A DNA stretch of 64,000 nt from Myxococcaceae bacterium (lineage in GTDB: Bacteria > Myxococcota > Myxococcia > Myxococcales > Myxococcaceae), in NCBI GenBank assembly GCA_017881265.1, contig JADGRA010000080.1, positions 62,001 to 126,000 of the forward strand, given 5' to 3'. This document shows, piece by piece, positions 9,408 through 18,511 of the stretch. The position numbers and the translations under genes are program-made. The notes beneath the pieces were generated by a model, which searched no databases, was not told the origin of the DNA, and saw only the letters and a program-made list of their open reading frames with translations. Position 1 is the first letter of the stretch, and every line of letters starts with the position of its first letter.

Positions 9408-11684
9408 GTGACTTCCCGCTCCCGGCTCCAGCGCGTCTTCGCCCGTGTTGTCGCGCTGCGCGTCCCCATTCTTGTCCTGTACGCCCTCCTCGTCCCGGCC
9501 GCGGCGCTGCTGGCGACGCGCATCCCGTCCGAGTCCGCCATTTCCGGCCTCGTCATGCGGGACGACCCGGACTACCTGGCCACTAAGGCCTTCCAGAAAG
9601 TCTTTCCGGAGGGGCAATTCGTCCTTCTCCTCCTCGAGTCCGAGGACCCCTTCCAGCCGGCGGCGGTGGCCGACGTGGAAGCGCTGGCCACGGCCCTGGC
9701 CAAGCTGCCCGGGGTGACGGTGGTGTCCGCGGTGGACACCTGGCGCCGGGCCCACCCGGGCTTCCAGCCCACCCCCGAGGGCCTGGAAGCGCTGCGCCGC
9801 TTCGCCAACACCACCAGCCTTCTGCGCAAGCAGGGCCTGGTGGGCGAGCACTTCCTCGGCCTGGTGGTGGGCTTCCCCCAGGAAGGGGCCAAGGCGCGCG
9901 ACGCGCGGCTTTCTGCCATTGACGCGTTGGTGGCCAGTACCCCGCGCACCCGGGTGACAGCCGTCCGCAAGGTGGGCGCCCCGTACGTGGAGTCCTGGAT
10001 TGAGAAGGAGTCGGGGCAGGCCACCGTCCGCTGGTTCCCCGTCTTCGGCGTCCTGGTGGTGGGCCTGGCCCTCTTCCTCTACCGAAGCGTACGCTCCATG
10101 CTGGCCATCCTTTTGGCCCTGGGCACCACCGTGGCCCTGGCGGTGGGGGCCGGGCAGCTGCTGGGTTTCTCCTTCACCGTCGTCTCGGCCGTTGTGCCAC
10201 TCACCGTCATGGTGACGTCGCTGGCCTCGCTCGTCTACCTGCAGTCGCGCTTCGTCGACCAGCCAGAAGGCGTCAGCGTGGATGAGCACCAGCTGTTGGC
10301 GATGCAGAACAAGTTTCTCCCGGTGACGGCGTCCAGCGTGGCGGCGGTGCTGGGCTTTTCCGCCCTCGTCGTCTCCCGCATAAGGCCCATTCGGCAGATG
10401 GGGCTGTGGACGGCCACCGGGCTGGCCATCGCCTGGGTGGTGGCCTTCACCCTGTTTCCTGCGCTGCAGAAGGTGCTGCGCACGCCCACCGGCCGCACCG
10501 TCCCCATCCGCACCGCGCTGTACGACAGGCTGGCCGAGGTGCTTCCCAGCTTCACCTTCCGCTGGCGCTGGCCGCTGCTCCTCGGCGCGCTGGGGCTGTC
10601 GGCGTGCGGCGTCGTCGCCCTCTTCGGCCTTCCCGGCCTGGTGTCCCCCATGCGGGTTGGCGTCGACTCGCTCGACTACGTCGACCCGGGCCTGGCCCTG
10701 CACCGCGACATGGTCTTCTTCCGGGAACATGTCTCCGGCCTCAACATGGTGCGGGTGTGGGTGAAGACCAAGCCCGGAGCGGCCGTGGAACCCGAAGTGC
10801 TGCACGGCCTGGACCGCTTCACCAGCCGGGTGGAAGCCCTGCCCACGGTGTCCTCGGTGGTGGGGCCGACCACCTTCCTGCGCATGCGGCGCGCGCTGGC
10901 CGGACAGAGCGAGGCCTTGCCCGAGGACCCGGCCGCCTTCGCCCAGCTGGCCGGAGATGTGGAACAGCTGCTGCTAAGCCAGCCCGAGCTGCGCAGCTTC
11001 ATCGACGTCGGGACCCTGTCCAACGTCCAGCTGACGGTGCTGCTGTCGCGCGGGGAGACGCAAGCAGACTTCCAGGCGCTGTCGGAGGAGTTGCACAAGG
11101 CCTGGGACGCTACGGTGGGCGGCACGCCCGCCTTCCAGGGGGCCAGCTTCCAGGTGGTGGGCGACTCCCTCCTCACCGCCAAGGTGGGGGCGAGTTTGGT
11201 GCCGACGCTGACCCAGAGCTTCAGCCTCACCGCGGCGCTGATTTTTGCCGCCTTCCTGGTGGTGTTCCGGAGCGCGTCGGCCCGGCTGATGGCGATGATT
11301 CCGTCGGTGTTCGCTATCCTCGTCACCTTCCTCGGAATGCGGCTGCTGGGCGGCAACCTGAATGTGGCCACCATCCTCATCGCCACCACCGTGCTGGGCA
11401 CCACCGAAAACGACCAGATTCATTTCTTCCACCACCTGCACGAGGGCGAGGGCCACGGGCTGGAAGCGGCCATGCGGCACTCGCTGCGGGTGTCCGGGCG
11501 GGCCATTGTGTTTGCCACCCTCATCAACGCCGCGGGCTTTCTGGGGCTGGCCTTCAGTAGCTTCCCGCCGTTGCGTCAATTCGGGCTGGTCACCTCGGCC
11601 GCCTTCCTTTTGGCCATGCTGGCCGACTTCACGGCACTGCTGGGGGCGCTGTGGCTGGTGCGGCGAGAGCGGCCAGCCCGGTAG
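9408..11684 (+). CDS. RND/MMPL-family membrane exporter
   Basis: A 758-residue inner-membrane protein. Membrane segment 1 (about residues 14-33) is followed by a large periplasmic loop, a block of five or six segments from about residue 210, a second periplasmic loop, and a final block of segments in the last 150 residues. This two-fold architecture is that of MMPL/RND permeases with a sterol-sensing-like domain, which export lipids or hydrophobic compounds using proton motive force. The last block carries the conserved acidic/His run TTENDQIHFFHHLHEG. The GTG start at 9408 has no Shine-Dalgarno sequence. The end overlaps the convergent glycosyltransferase gene by 56 nt. There is no membrane-fusion or outer-membrane partner nearby. 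The substrate is unknown. Confidence 0.85.
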   Translation: MTSRSRLQRVFARVVALRVPILVLYALLVPAAALLATRIPSESAISGLVMRDDPDYLATKAFQKVFPEGQFVLLLLESEDPFQPAAVADVEALATALAKLPGVTVVSAVDTWRRAHPGFQPTPEGLEALRRFANTTSLLRKQGLVGEHFLGLVVGFPQEGAKARDARLSAIDALVASTPRTRVTAVRKVGAPYVESWIEKESGQATVRWFPVFGVLVVGLALFLYRSVRSMLAILLALGTTVALAVGAGQLLGFSFTVVSAVVPLTVMVTSLASLVYLQSRFVDQPEGVSVDEHQLLAMQNKFLPVTASSVAAVLGFSALVVSRIRPIRQMGLWTATGLAIAWVVAFTLFPALQKVLRTPTGRTVPIRTALYDRLAEVLPSFTFRWRWPLLLGALGLSACGVVALFGLPGLVSPMRVGVDSLDYVDPGLALHRDMVFFREHVSGLNMVRVWVKTKPGAAVEPEVLHGLDRFTSRVEALPTVSSVVGPTTFLRMRRALAGQSEALPEDPAAFAQLAGDVEQLLLSQPELRSFIDVGTLSNVQLTVLLSRGETQADFQALSEELHKAWDATVGGTPAFQGASFQVVGDSLLTAKVGASLVPTLTQSFSLTAALIFAAFLVVFRSASARLMAMIPSVFAILVTFLGMRLLGGNLNVATILIATTVLGTTENDQIHFFHHLHEGEGHGLEAAMRHSLRVSGRAIVFATLINAAGFLGLAFSSFPPLRQFGLVTSAAFLLAMLADFTALLGALWLVRRERPAR

Positions 11685-12816
11685 CGCGCCCGGGCCGGGC
11701 CACCTGCAGGTAAATCTCCTCCATGCGCGACACCGAGGCGTCCAGCGTCAGCCGGGCAGCAATGGCCAGGGCCGCCTTCTTCGCCTCGGCCAGCTGCTCC
11801 GGGTGCTCCACCAGCGTGTCGATGCGGCGCGCCAATTCCTCGGCGTCGTTTGCGGGGAAACGAAAGGCGTCGCTGACGGCCAGGTGCCGCGCGGCGCTCA
11901 GCGGCGCATCCGCCACCAGCGTGGGCAGCCCGGTGCCAAGGGCTTCCAGCACGCCCATCCCTTCCATTTCAATCACCGAGGCATGCACCAAGAGGTCCGC
12001 CCCCCGCATGACGGCAGGCATGTTCTCCTCCTGGACGATGCGCATGTCCGCGGGCAGCGGCAGGGTGGAGGAGAGCGCTCGCAGCTTTTCCTCCTCCGGC
12101 CCGTGCCCGCAGATGACGAGCTGGATGCGGCTCGCATTCCGGCAACGTCGCACCGCTTCGATGATGACGTCGATGCGCTTCTCGCGGGCCAGCCGGCTGA
12201 CGGCCAGGATGACGAAGCGCCCCTGGTAGCGCGCCTCGCGCTCGGCCGGCCCGGGGTGGAACTGTGGCGGGATGCCGTTGGAGATGACGTCGGCGGGATT
12301 GCTGAGGCCGCGGTCCCGCAGTTCCTTCAGGCCGAAGGCGGTGGGGACCATCAGGAAGTCGGCCTTGCCATACAGCGTCTTGATGAAGAAGCGCCACGTC
12401 TTGTCCACCAGCCACTCGGAGTGGAGGCCGATGTTGTGCCACATGTTCTCCGGCTGGATGTGCGAGGCGGCCACCACCGGCACCCCCAGCTGGCGCGCCA
12501 GCTGGCCCGTCCGGATGCCCAGGTAGAAGGGAAACTGGATGTGGACGACGTCCGCTGAGCGCAGCACCGGCTCCAGCACGGAGCGCGTGGGCCAGGCGAA
12601 GATGAAGCCCATCTCCCGCATCACGCGGCCGAAGGGCGGGATGGTGAAGCGCGGCAGCCCCACCCGCCCCTCGGACGTCGGCCCGCCGGCGACGACGGTG
12701 ACGTCATGGCGCTGTCGCATGGAGGCGATGAAGCGCTTGGCGGAGATGACGCCACCGTTCTTGCCGTCGAAGTTGTCCACGACGTAGGCAATGTGGAGAC
12801 GCCGGGGGGCGGGCAT
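11629..12816 (-). CDS. Glycosyltransferase family 4
   Basis: A 395-residue GT-B fold enzyme. The N-terminal domain starts with the nucleotide-sugar fold and a glycine-rich NFDGKNGGVIS loop. The C-terminal domain begins at GRFVILAVSRLAREKRID and holds the E-x7-E motif (EMEGMGVLEA), typical of retaining GT4 enzymes. HIQPENMW matches the acceptor-domain signature of the PimB/alpha-glucosyl-diglyceride synthase group, so a glycolipid or envelope glycan product is likely (inference). It ends in an Ala/Pro tail that overlaps the convergent exporter gene. The ATG at 12816 sits close to the conserved start. Confidence 0.85.
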   Translation of the reverse strand: MPAPRRLHIAYVVDNFDGKNGGVISAKRFIASMRQRHDVTVVAGGPTSEGRVGLPRFTIPPFGRVMREMGFIFAWPTRSVLEPVLRSADVVHIQFPFYLGIRTGQLARQLGVPVVAASHIQPENMWHNIGLHSEWLVDKTWRFFIKTLYGKADFLMVPTAFGLKELRDRGLSNPADVISNGIPPQFHPGPAEREARYQGRFVILAVSRLAREKRIDVIIEAVRRCRNASRIQLVICGHGPEEEKLRALSSTLPLPADMRIVQEENMPAVMRGADLLVHASVIEMEGMGVLEALGTGLPTLVADAPLSAARHLAVSDAFRFPANDAEELARRIDTLVEHPEQLAEAKKAALAIAARLTLDASVSRMEEIYLQVARPGRATGLAALAAPATAPPAVP

Positions 12817-12897
12817 GGCGGCGCTCTACAACGAAGCGTGCAGTGCCACAACGCCAACCGCGCAGTGCCGCCGGCGGCGGCGTGCACTGCTTGCGCG

Positions 12898-13479
12898 CTA
12901 GAAGCGCCCGCCTACGCACAGCGTGGCCCCGCCGGGCACGGGCGCGAGGGCCACCGCCTGCACCCCGGTGGGACTGGGTGCCGGTGGGCCCCAGCCGGCC
13001 GTCAACTCATAGCCCACCACCGCCCCCACCAGCATGAGGGGCGCGGCGATGTACATGGCATTCGTCGCGTTGCCCTGCGCTAGCCCGAGGCCGGCCCCCA
13101 GGCCGGCCGCCTCCCCGAGCCAGGACACCCACAGAAGTCCATCCCCGCCCAGGGCGCGGCCCGCCAGCGGCACCACGGCGGCGATGGTGAGGCCGTAGGT
13201 GGCGAGTCCCGCCGCGGCGACGGTGCTGGCCGAGCACTGCCCGTTGGGACTCTGCGACGCCAGGCAGCCGAAGTAGCCCCCCACCGCGCCGATGCCCACC
13301 CCGGCGGCGCCCGCCACCAGCACCTCGACGGCCACCCGCACCGCCCGGGGCGTCGCGGGCGGACTCGCCGGCGGAAGCGGCGCCACGGCCGTAGGCGGGA
13401 CGACGGGCGCGTCGGCAGCCGGCCCGACGTTGGGGGACACCGTCAGGAGGAGGGCCACAGAAAGCAGGGGAGCAACCAT
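12898..13479 (-). CDS. Hypothetical membrane protein with Pro-rich N-terminal linker
   Basis: A 193-residue protein: a signal-like hydrophobic N-terminus, a Pro/Ala-rich linker (about residues 25-55), then Gly/Ala-rich membrane segments including GVGIGAVGGYFG, and a short Pro-rich segment before a C-terminus ending CVGGRF. The pattern resembles small membrane proteins common in myxobacteria with no known role. The start is uncertain: the ATG at 13479 fits the hydrophobic N-terminus but has no clear Shine-Dalgarno sequence. It stands alone, minus strand, between a glycosyltransferase and the fumarase genes. Confidence 0.6.
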   Translation of the reverse strand: MVAPLLSVALLLTVSPNVGPAADAPVVPPTAVAPLPPASPPATPRAVRVAVEVLVAGAAGVGIGAVGGYFGCLASQSPNGQCSASTVAAAGLATYGLTIAAVVPLAGRALGGDGLLWVSWLGEAAGLGAGLGLAQGNATNAMYIAAPLMLVGAVVGYELTAGWGPPAPSPTGVQAVALAPVPGGATLCVGGRF

Positions 13480-13717
13480 TGTCGGGAAGAGGGCGACAGC
13501 AAGAAGCCAGTGGACATCGGCGGCCCCCCAAGGAAACCCCTGGGGTGTGAAGAGGGAGAAAGAAAGACGCCGGCCCGGGCTGCCCGCGCCCGCTCCTCGC
13601 GGGTGGACAGCTGCTGGCCATACCAAGGAGGACGCCCGGGGCGCCAGCGCCTCCTCTTCCCCGGTGCGAGGGCCGTGCTAGAGACGGGTGCTTCTTTCCC
13701 AAGGGAAGCCCTTCCAA

Positions 13718-14653
13718 ATGGACCCCCAACCCCTCGTCCCCCCCTTGGTGGAGCTGCTTCGCCACACCTCCTGCGGGCTGGCCAAGGACGTCCTGGAGGC
13801 ACTGGCCGCGGCCCGCGACCGCGAGGAGGCGGGAAGCCGCCCCCACAACACCTTCGCCCTCATGCTGGAGAACGTCCGGCGCGCACGGGAGGCCTCGGTG
13901 CCCGTCTGCCAGGACACCGGCACCCTCATCTTCTACGTCGACTACGGGCCCGAGGTGTCGCCCTTTGAGGTCGAGGACGCCATCCAGCAGGCCGTGCGCG
14001 AGGCCACCCGGCTCAGCTACCTGCGGCCCAACACCGTGGACAGCGTCAGTGGGAAAAGCCTCAGCGACAACGTCGGCCTCGGCTCGCCTCACATCCACCT
14101 CCACCCCCAGCGGAGTCCGGGCTTCCGCGTGCGGCTGATGATGAAGGGGGGCGGCTGCGAGAACGTCGGCGCCCAGTACGCCCTTCCGGACAGCCGGCTG
14201 GGCGCAGACCGGGACTTGGACGGCGTCCGGCGCTGCATCATCGATGCCGTGCACAAGGCCCAAGGCTTCGGCTGCGCCCCGGGGACGGTGGGCGTGTGCA
14301 TCGGCGGCGACCGCGTCATCGGCTACACCGAGAGCAAGGAACAACTCTTCCGGCCGCTGCAGGACAGAAACCCGGACGCAGGCCTGGACGCACTGGAGCA
14401 GGAGCTCACCACGTCCTTGAATGGCCTGGGCATCGGCCCCATGGGGTGGGGCGGGAAGACCACCATCCTCGGGGTCAAAATTGGCCAGCGGGCTCGCGTG
14501 CCCGCCAGCTTCTTCGTCAGCATCAGCTACATGTGCTGGGCCTACCGTAAGGGAGAGCTGCGGCGGGAGGGCGACCGCTGGCTGCTCGACGGCGAGCCGC
14601 TTCAGCCGGCGCCACCCCAAAGAAGCAGCCTGCCACTGCGGGTGGCCAGCTAA
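13718..14653 (+). CDS. Class I fumarate hydratase, alpha subunit
   Basis: The iron-sulfur subunit of two-component fumarase, which interconverts fumarate and malate in the TCA cycle. The 311-residue product has the [4Fe-4S] Cys motifs CQDTG near residue 67, GGGCENVG near residue 147, and FGCAPGTVGVC near residue 186. Start: the ATG at 13718 follows AAGGGAAG, and the in-frame codons upstream are not conserved-looking. The beta subunit begins 40 nt downstream, so this is an operon. L-tartrate dehydratase has the same architecture, but a myxobacterial TCA role is the simpler reading. Confidence 0.9.
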   Translation: MDPQPLVPPLVELLRHTSCGLAKDVLEALAAARDREEAGSRPHNTFALMLENVRRAREASVPVCQDTGTLIFYVDYGPEVSPFEVEDAIQQAVREATRLSYLRPNTVDSVSGKSLSDNVGLGSPHIHLHPQRSPGFRVRLMMKGGGCENVGAQYALPDSRLGADRDLDGVRRCIIDAVHKAQGFGCAPGTVGVCIGGDRVIGYTESKEQLFRPLQDRNPDAGLDALEQELTTSLNGLGIGPMGWGGKTTILGVKIGQRARVPASFFVSISYMCWAYRKGELRREGDRWLLDGEPLQPAPPQRSSLPLRVAS

Positions 14654-14693
14654 CCCCCCAAGGGGGGCCTCGCCCGAGGGAGACCGCACCAAG

Positions 14694-15296
14694 ATGCCGA
14701 AGACGCTCGAGCTACCCCTGTCCGAGGCCGCCGTCCGCGCGCTGCACGTGGGGGACGAAGTCCTTCTGACGGGCACCCTGGTGACAGGCCGGGACGCGGC
14801 CCACAAGTACCTGCACAGTGTCGCGCACGACGCGCGCTTCGACGAGATGGTGCGCGGGCGGCTTCTGTACCACTGCGGCCCGGTGGTGAAGAAGGAAGCC
14901 GACGGCAGCTGGCGCGTCGTCGCCGCCGGGCCCACCACCTCCATCCGCGAGGAGCCCTACGAGGCAGACACCATCGAGGCCTACGGCATCCGCGGCGTCA
15001 TCGGCAAAGGCGGCATGGGCCCCAAGACACTGGCCGCGCTGCAGAAGCACGGCGCCGTCTACCTGCACGCCATTGGCGGGCTGGCAGCCGTGCTGGGCCA
15101 GTGCGTCACCCGGGTGCTGGGCGTCTACAAGCTGGAGGAGCTCGGCCCGCCGGAGGCCATGTGGCACCTGGAGGTGAAGGACTTTCCGGCCGTCGTCACC
15201 ATGGACGCCCACGGCGCCTCGCTGCACGCGCAAATGGAGGCGGACAGCGCCGCGGCGGCCCGCCGGCTGATGGAGAACAACCCGCACCGCGCCTGA
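14694..15296 (+). CDS. Class I fumarate hydratase, beta subunit
   Basis: A 200-residue partner of the alpha subunit. It has the swivelling-domain motifs of the family: LLTGTLVTGRDAAHK near residue 30, YHCGPVV near residue 60, the TTSIREEPY segment, and the GKGGMGPKT loop near residue 105 that binds substrate carboxylates. The ATG at 14694 is preceded by a Gly/Ala-poor, purine-containing GAGGGAGA. It is co-directional with the alpha subunit. The split into two genes is normal for this class outside enterics, where the subunits are fused. Confidence 0.9.
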   Translation: MPKTLELPLSEAAVRALHVGDEVLLTGTLVTGRDAAHKYLHSVAHDARFDEMVRGRLLYHCGPVVKKEADGSWRVVAAGPTTSIREEPYEADTIEAYGIRGVIGKGGMGPKTLAALQKHGAVYLHAIGGLAAVLGQCVTRVLGVYKLEELGPPEAMWHLEVKDFPAVVTMDAHGASLHAQMEADSAAAARRLMENNPHRA

Positions 15297-15324
15297 CGGG
15301 GCCCCAACAGGGGCGGGGCCCGGG

Positions 15325-15798
15325 CTACGGGCGAGGTGGGGACGCTTGCGGCGTGGCGGCCAGGTGCAGCACGCCCGCGTCGCCCGGAAGCCACAAAAGC
15401 AGCGTCCTTCCACGGACGCTGCCGCGCCCCACGGCTGCCAAAAGCTGCAGGAAGCGGCTGTCCAGAGAACCCTCCGGGCAGGCGGCCAGCGTCGAGGCCA
15501 GGGCCTTCAGCGTCAGCTGCGTGCCCTTGGACGTCCACGTCCCGGTGGCACGGTTGCAGTCGGCGGAAATGGCCAGCGCGCCGTCGGGCAGAAATTCCAC
15601 CCAGTAGGCTTCCGGGTGCGCCGGGGCGAGTTCCGCTGCGCCCTTGGCCGTGAAGTGCACCCACGTCCAGCGAACGCCCAACAGGCCAGCCGGCGCCGGC
15701 GCTCCCGCGTCCTGGGCCGGCGCCCGGTGCGGTAGCAGCAGGGCGAGTCCCAGAAGAAGAAAAGGCAGCCACGCACGTGCCTTCATGCGGTGTCTCAT
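15325..15798 (-). CDS. META-domain (HslJ-like) secreted protein
   Basis: A 157-residue protein: signal peptide through about residue 29 (ending HRAPAQDA), then one META/HslJ-type domain recognisable by W-x-W at the start, the FLPDGALAISADCNRATGTW core and a late LAACPEGSLDSRFL segment. META proteins sit in the periplasm or outer membrane and are linked to stress or novobiocin tolerance in E. coli; the biochemical role is unclear. The ATG at 15798 overlaps the stop of ygfZ (ATGA), so it is translated with that gene. Confidence 0.75.
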   Translation of the reverse strand: MRHRMKARAWLPFLLLGLALLLPHRAPAQDAGAPAPAGLLGVRWTWVHFTAKGAAELAPAHPEAYWVEFLPDGALAISADCNRATGTWTSKGTQLTLKALASTLAACPEGSLDSRFLQLLAAVGRGSVRGRTLLLWLPGDAGVLHLAATPQASPPRP

Positions 15799-16871
15799 GG
15801 AAAGGGCAACGGCTGCACCGTGGCGGCACCGCCGCCGTCGGCCAGTAGCAGCGCTGTCCCGGGGGCCTGCACGTCGCGGTGGACGTACCCCAGGGCCACC
15901 TGCTGCCCGAGGCGGTGGGAGGCCACCACCGAGGTGACGAAGCCCACCTTGCGCTCCCCCTGAAATAACTCCGTCCGCGCGGCCGGGTGTCCCGGGCCGA
16001 GGAGGAGGCCCACCAGGCGCTTGTTGACGTGGCCCCGGAAGGTGGCCCGGGCGATGACTTCCTGGCCGAGGTAGCAGCCCTTCTGGTAATGCAGCGCCCG
16101 CTCGAGGTTGGCCTCCAGCGGCAGGGTGTGCACGTCCATGTCCGCCCCGTAGCGCGGTACCCCGCGCTCCACCCGCAGCACTTCCAGCGCCTCCCACCCC
16201 GCCGGCACCAGCCCCTCCTCGCTGCCCGTGTCCAGAAGCGCCGTGAAGACGGCCTCCAGCCCCGCCGTGGGGACGACGACGTCCACCCCCGGAAGCAACA
16301 GCGCCGAGGGCAGCACCCACACCCCCTGGCCCTCCAGGCCGCCCTGCACCGCCTGCGCCGTCGGGACCTCCCCGGGAAGGCCGAAGGTACGCTGGGCCAG
16401 CGCCCAGCCGCGCGGGCCCACCAGCGACAGCTGGCCAAACTCCGCGCTCGCGTCGGAGAGTTCCGCCTCCTCGCTGACCAGGTAGCGGTGCAGGTGGGCC
16501 AGCGCCGCCTCGGCCAGCCCCGGCTCCAGAAACAGCAGCAGGTCCTCCTCGCGCCGCAGCAGCTGGACGTCGGCCACCATGCCGCCCTTGGCCGTGAGGA
16601 CCGCCGCGTACCGCACGCCCGAGGGCGGGGTGCCTTCCACGTCCTGCGTCAGCATGCCGTGCAGGAAGGAAAGGCGGTCCGGCCCGGTGACGCGCACCAC
16701 CTGGCGGGCGGAGAGGTCCACCACCGCCACCGCCGTCCGCATGGCCGCCTCTTCGGCGACGGAGCGGACGCCTTCGGCGGCGCCATAGTCCAGCACCACC
16801 TCGCGGCCGCCAATGCTTCCGAAGCGGGCCTTCAGCCGGGCGTGGTGGGCGTGTAGCGCGAGGGTTTCCAT
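15795..16871 (-). CDS. ygfZ: Folate-binding iron-sulfur repair protein YgfZ/GcvT-like
   Basis: A 358-residue cytoplasmic GcvT-fold protein. The hallmark KGCYLGQE motif starts at residue 264, with Cys266 the residue needed for YgfZ function in maintaining Fe-S enzymes under oxidative stress. The N-terminal folate-binding domain includes VTGPDRLSFLHGMLTQDV. Start: the ATG at 16871; the frame is open further upstream but that part is antisense to the divergent cupin gene. The neighbouring class I fumarase is a [4Fe-4S] enzyme, a typical client class (inference). Confidence 0.9.
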   Translation of the reverse strand: METLALHAHHARLKARFGSIGGREVVLDYGAAEGVRSVAEEAAMRTAVAVVDLSARQVVRVTGPDRLSFLHGMLTQDVEGTPPSGVRYAAVLTAKGGMVADVQLLRREEDLLLFLEPGLAEAALAHLHRYLVSEEAELSDASAEFGQLSLVGPRGWALAQRTFGLPGEVPTAQAVQGGLEGQGVWVLPSALLLPGVDVVVPTAGLEAVFTALLDTGSEEGLVPAGWEALEVLRVERGVPRYGADMDVHTLPLEANLERALHYQKGCYLGQEVIARATFRGHVNKRLVGLLLGPGHPAARTELFQGERKVGFVTSVVASHRLGQQVALGYVHRDVQAPGTALLLADGGGAATVQPLPFP

Positions 16872-16901
16872 GGGCGTGCGGGCTATATAAGGGGGCAGAA
16901 G

Positions 16902-17228
16902 ATGAACCTCCACCACCTCTCCGTATTCCGCGACTCCTCGGCAGAGAAGATGCGCAAGCACAGCGTCTTCTCCACCCCGCGCTTCTTCCTCGACGTCTAC
17001 TGCCTGCGGCCGGGCCAGGCGCAGACGCCCCATGCCCACCCGGACGCGGACAAGGTGTACATCGGCCTCGAAGGAAGTCCCCGTGTCGAGGTGGACGGCG
17101 AGGAGACGGCCCTGCCGCCCGGGGCCGCGGTGCACTGCCCCGCGGCCAGCCGCCACGGCGTCCACAACCCCGGGCCGGGTGACGCCCGGGTCCTGGTCTT
17201 CATGACGCCCAACCCAGGCAAGCCATGA
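16902..17228 (+). CDS. Small cupin-domain protein
   Basis: A 108-residue single cupin. Motif 1 is partial (PHAHPDADKVYIGLEG, with two His and a pair of acidic residues) and motif 2 is PAASRHGVHNPG with one His. Metal binding is likely but the substrate is unknown. A TATATA element lies 12 nt before the ATG, and a purine tract GGGGGCAGAAG could act as ribosome-binding site. The TGA stop overlaps the ATG of the VKOR-DsbA gene (ATGA), so the two are coupled. Confidence 0.8.
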   Translation: MNLHHLSVFRDSSAEKMRKHSVFSTPRFFLDVYCLRPGQAQTPHAHPDADKVYIGLEGSPRVEVDGEETALPPGAAVHCPAASRHGVHNPGPGDARVLVFMTPNPGKP

Positions 17229-18511
17229 GCAAGCCCCTCGCCAAGCACCACGGGCGGGCCGCTGCCGCCCTCTTCGTCCTCGGCCTCGGCACCGCGGGCC
17301 TGGCCATCTACCAGTGGTACGAGTTGCACTTGGTGGAGTCCGGCGAGCGCGTGGCGTGCGCCCTCAGCGCCACCGTGAATTGCGAGACGGTGTGGATGAG
17401 CCCCTTTGCGCAAAGCCTCCACCAGTCCCTCGGCATGCCGGTGGCGGCCTTGGGCCTTCTGTGGGGGCTGGTGGCGACGGCGTGCGCCGGCTGGCTCCTC
17501 CTGCGGGCGGTGCGTGCCCAACCCGTCCGGGACTTCGTCGGTGCCACGCGCGTCACCGCCGCGGTGGGCGTGCTGGCCACGGCCGGCTTCGCCTTGGCCA
17601 GCTACAGCGCGGGCGCGCTCTGTCTCACCTGTCTCTGCACCTACGTCCTGGTGCTGGCCTATGCCGTGGTGGCGACGGTGGCGCTGCCCCGGCCCGTCTT
17701 CCCCCGGGCCGCGGAGTGGTGGACGGCCCTCGGCCTGCCCGCGGTGGTGGCGCTGCTGGCCTACGCCGTGCTGCTCATCCCCGGCCGGACCGCCCCCCCT
17801 CCCTCGCTGCTGGCCCACGTCAGCGCCAAGCCGGGTGGACTGGAGGCCTTTCTCGCCCAGGCCACCCCCTCGGAACGGCAGGCCCTCAGCGACAACCTGG
17901 CGCTTTGGCGCATCAACAGCGCGCCGTCCCCGCTTCCCCCGCCGCGCACCCTCCTCGGCGAGGCCACGGCCCCCGTCAAGCTGGTGGAGTGGACGGACAT
18001 CCGCTGCGGGCACTGCAAGCACTTCAACGAGGTCGTGGAGGGCCTACGCGCCGTCCTGCCCCCGGGAAGTCTCTCCGTGGAGGTGCGCAACCTTCCCCTG
18101 GACGGCCTGTGCAACCCCTTCATCCCCCAGACGGCCACCGGGGTGAGCTGCGATGGGGCGCTGGCCCTCATCTGCCTGGAGAAGGCGCCGGACTTCTGGC
18201 AGCTGCGGGACAAGCTCTTCGCCGCGCAGAACACGCTTACCCGAGAGAAGATTCTCGACATCGCGACGTCGTCCCTCAGCATCTCCCGGCCGGCGCTGGA
18301 GAGCTGCATGGCCAGCGCGGACACCATGGCCCGGCTGCAGGAGGACATCCGCTACGTCATGGTGTACCGCCCCACCGGCACGCCCACCGTCACCGTCAAC
18401 GGCAAGCTGGCCCCCGCCTCCGGCCCCTTCCTGTACGTGCTGGCCATGACGGCGGGAAACCCGGACGCGCGCGCCCTGGCCGCGCTGCCCCCGCCTGCCA
18501 GTCACCGGTGA
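17225..18511 (+). CDS. VKOR-DsbA fusion: self-contained disulfide-forming membrane protein
   Basis: A 428-residue protein with two parts. The N-terminal half (about residues 10-200) has a vitamin K epoxide reductase domain: loop Cys in the CALSATVNCETVW segment and the quinone-side CLTC at residues 133-136, within four or five membrane segments. The C-terminal half (about 235-420) is a periplasmic DsbA-like thioredoxin domain with the active site CGHC at residues 261-264 and a later cis-Pro loop (PTGTPT). Such fusions oxidise Cys pairs in exported proteins and pass electrons to quinone, replacing DsbA+DsbB. The many Cys-rich lipoproteins in this window are plausible clients (inference). Its stop overlaps the start of the SUI1 gene. 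Confidence 0.9.
   Translation: MSKPLAKHHGRAAAALFVLGLGTAGLAIYQWYELHLVESGERVACALSATVNCETVWMSPFAQSLHQSLGMPVAALGLLWGLVATACAGWLLLRAVRAQPVRDFVGATRVTAAVGVLATAGFALASYSAGALCLTCLCTYVLVLAYAVVATVALPRPVFPRAAEWWTALGLPAVVALLAYAVLLIPGRTAPPPSLLAHVSAKPGGLEAFLAQATPSERQALSDNLALWRINSAPSPLPPPRTLLGEATAPVKLVEWTDIRCGHCKHFNEVVEGLRAVLPPGSLSVEVRNLPLDGLCNPFIPQTATGVSCDGALALICLEKAPDFWQLRDKLFAAQNTLTREKILDIATSSLSISRPALESCMASADTMARLQEDIRYVMVYRPTGTPTVTVNGKLAPASGPFLYVLAMTAGNPDARALAALPPPASHR

Noticed and set aside
8544..10805. 753-residue minus-strand frame covering the exporter gene
   Set aside because: Only the last 275 codons encode the PhnD-like protein; the rest is a His/Gly/Arg-rich antisense shadow of the exporter.
14654..14667. 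CCCCCCAAGGGGGG palindrome between the fumarase genes, with a similar one near 21266
   Set aside because: The loop is too small for a stable hairpin and such runs are frequent in GC-rich sequence; not a convincing regulatory repeat.
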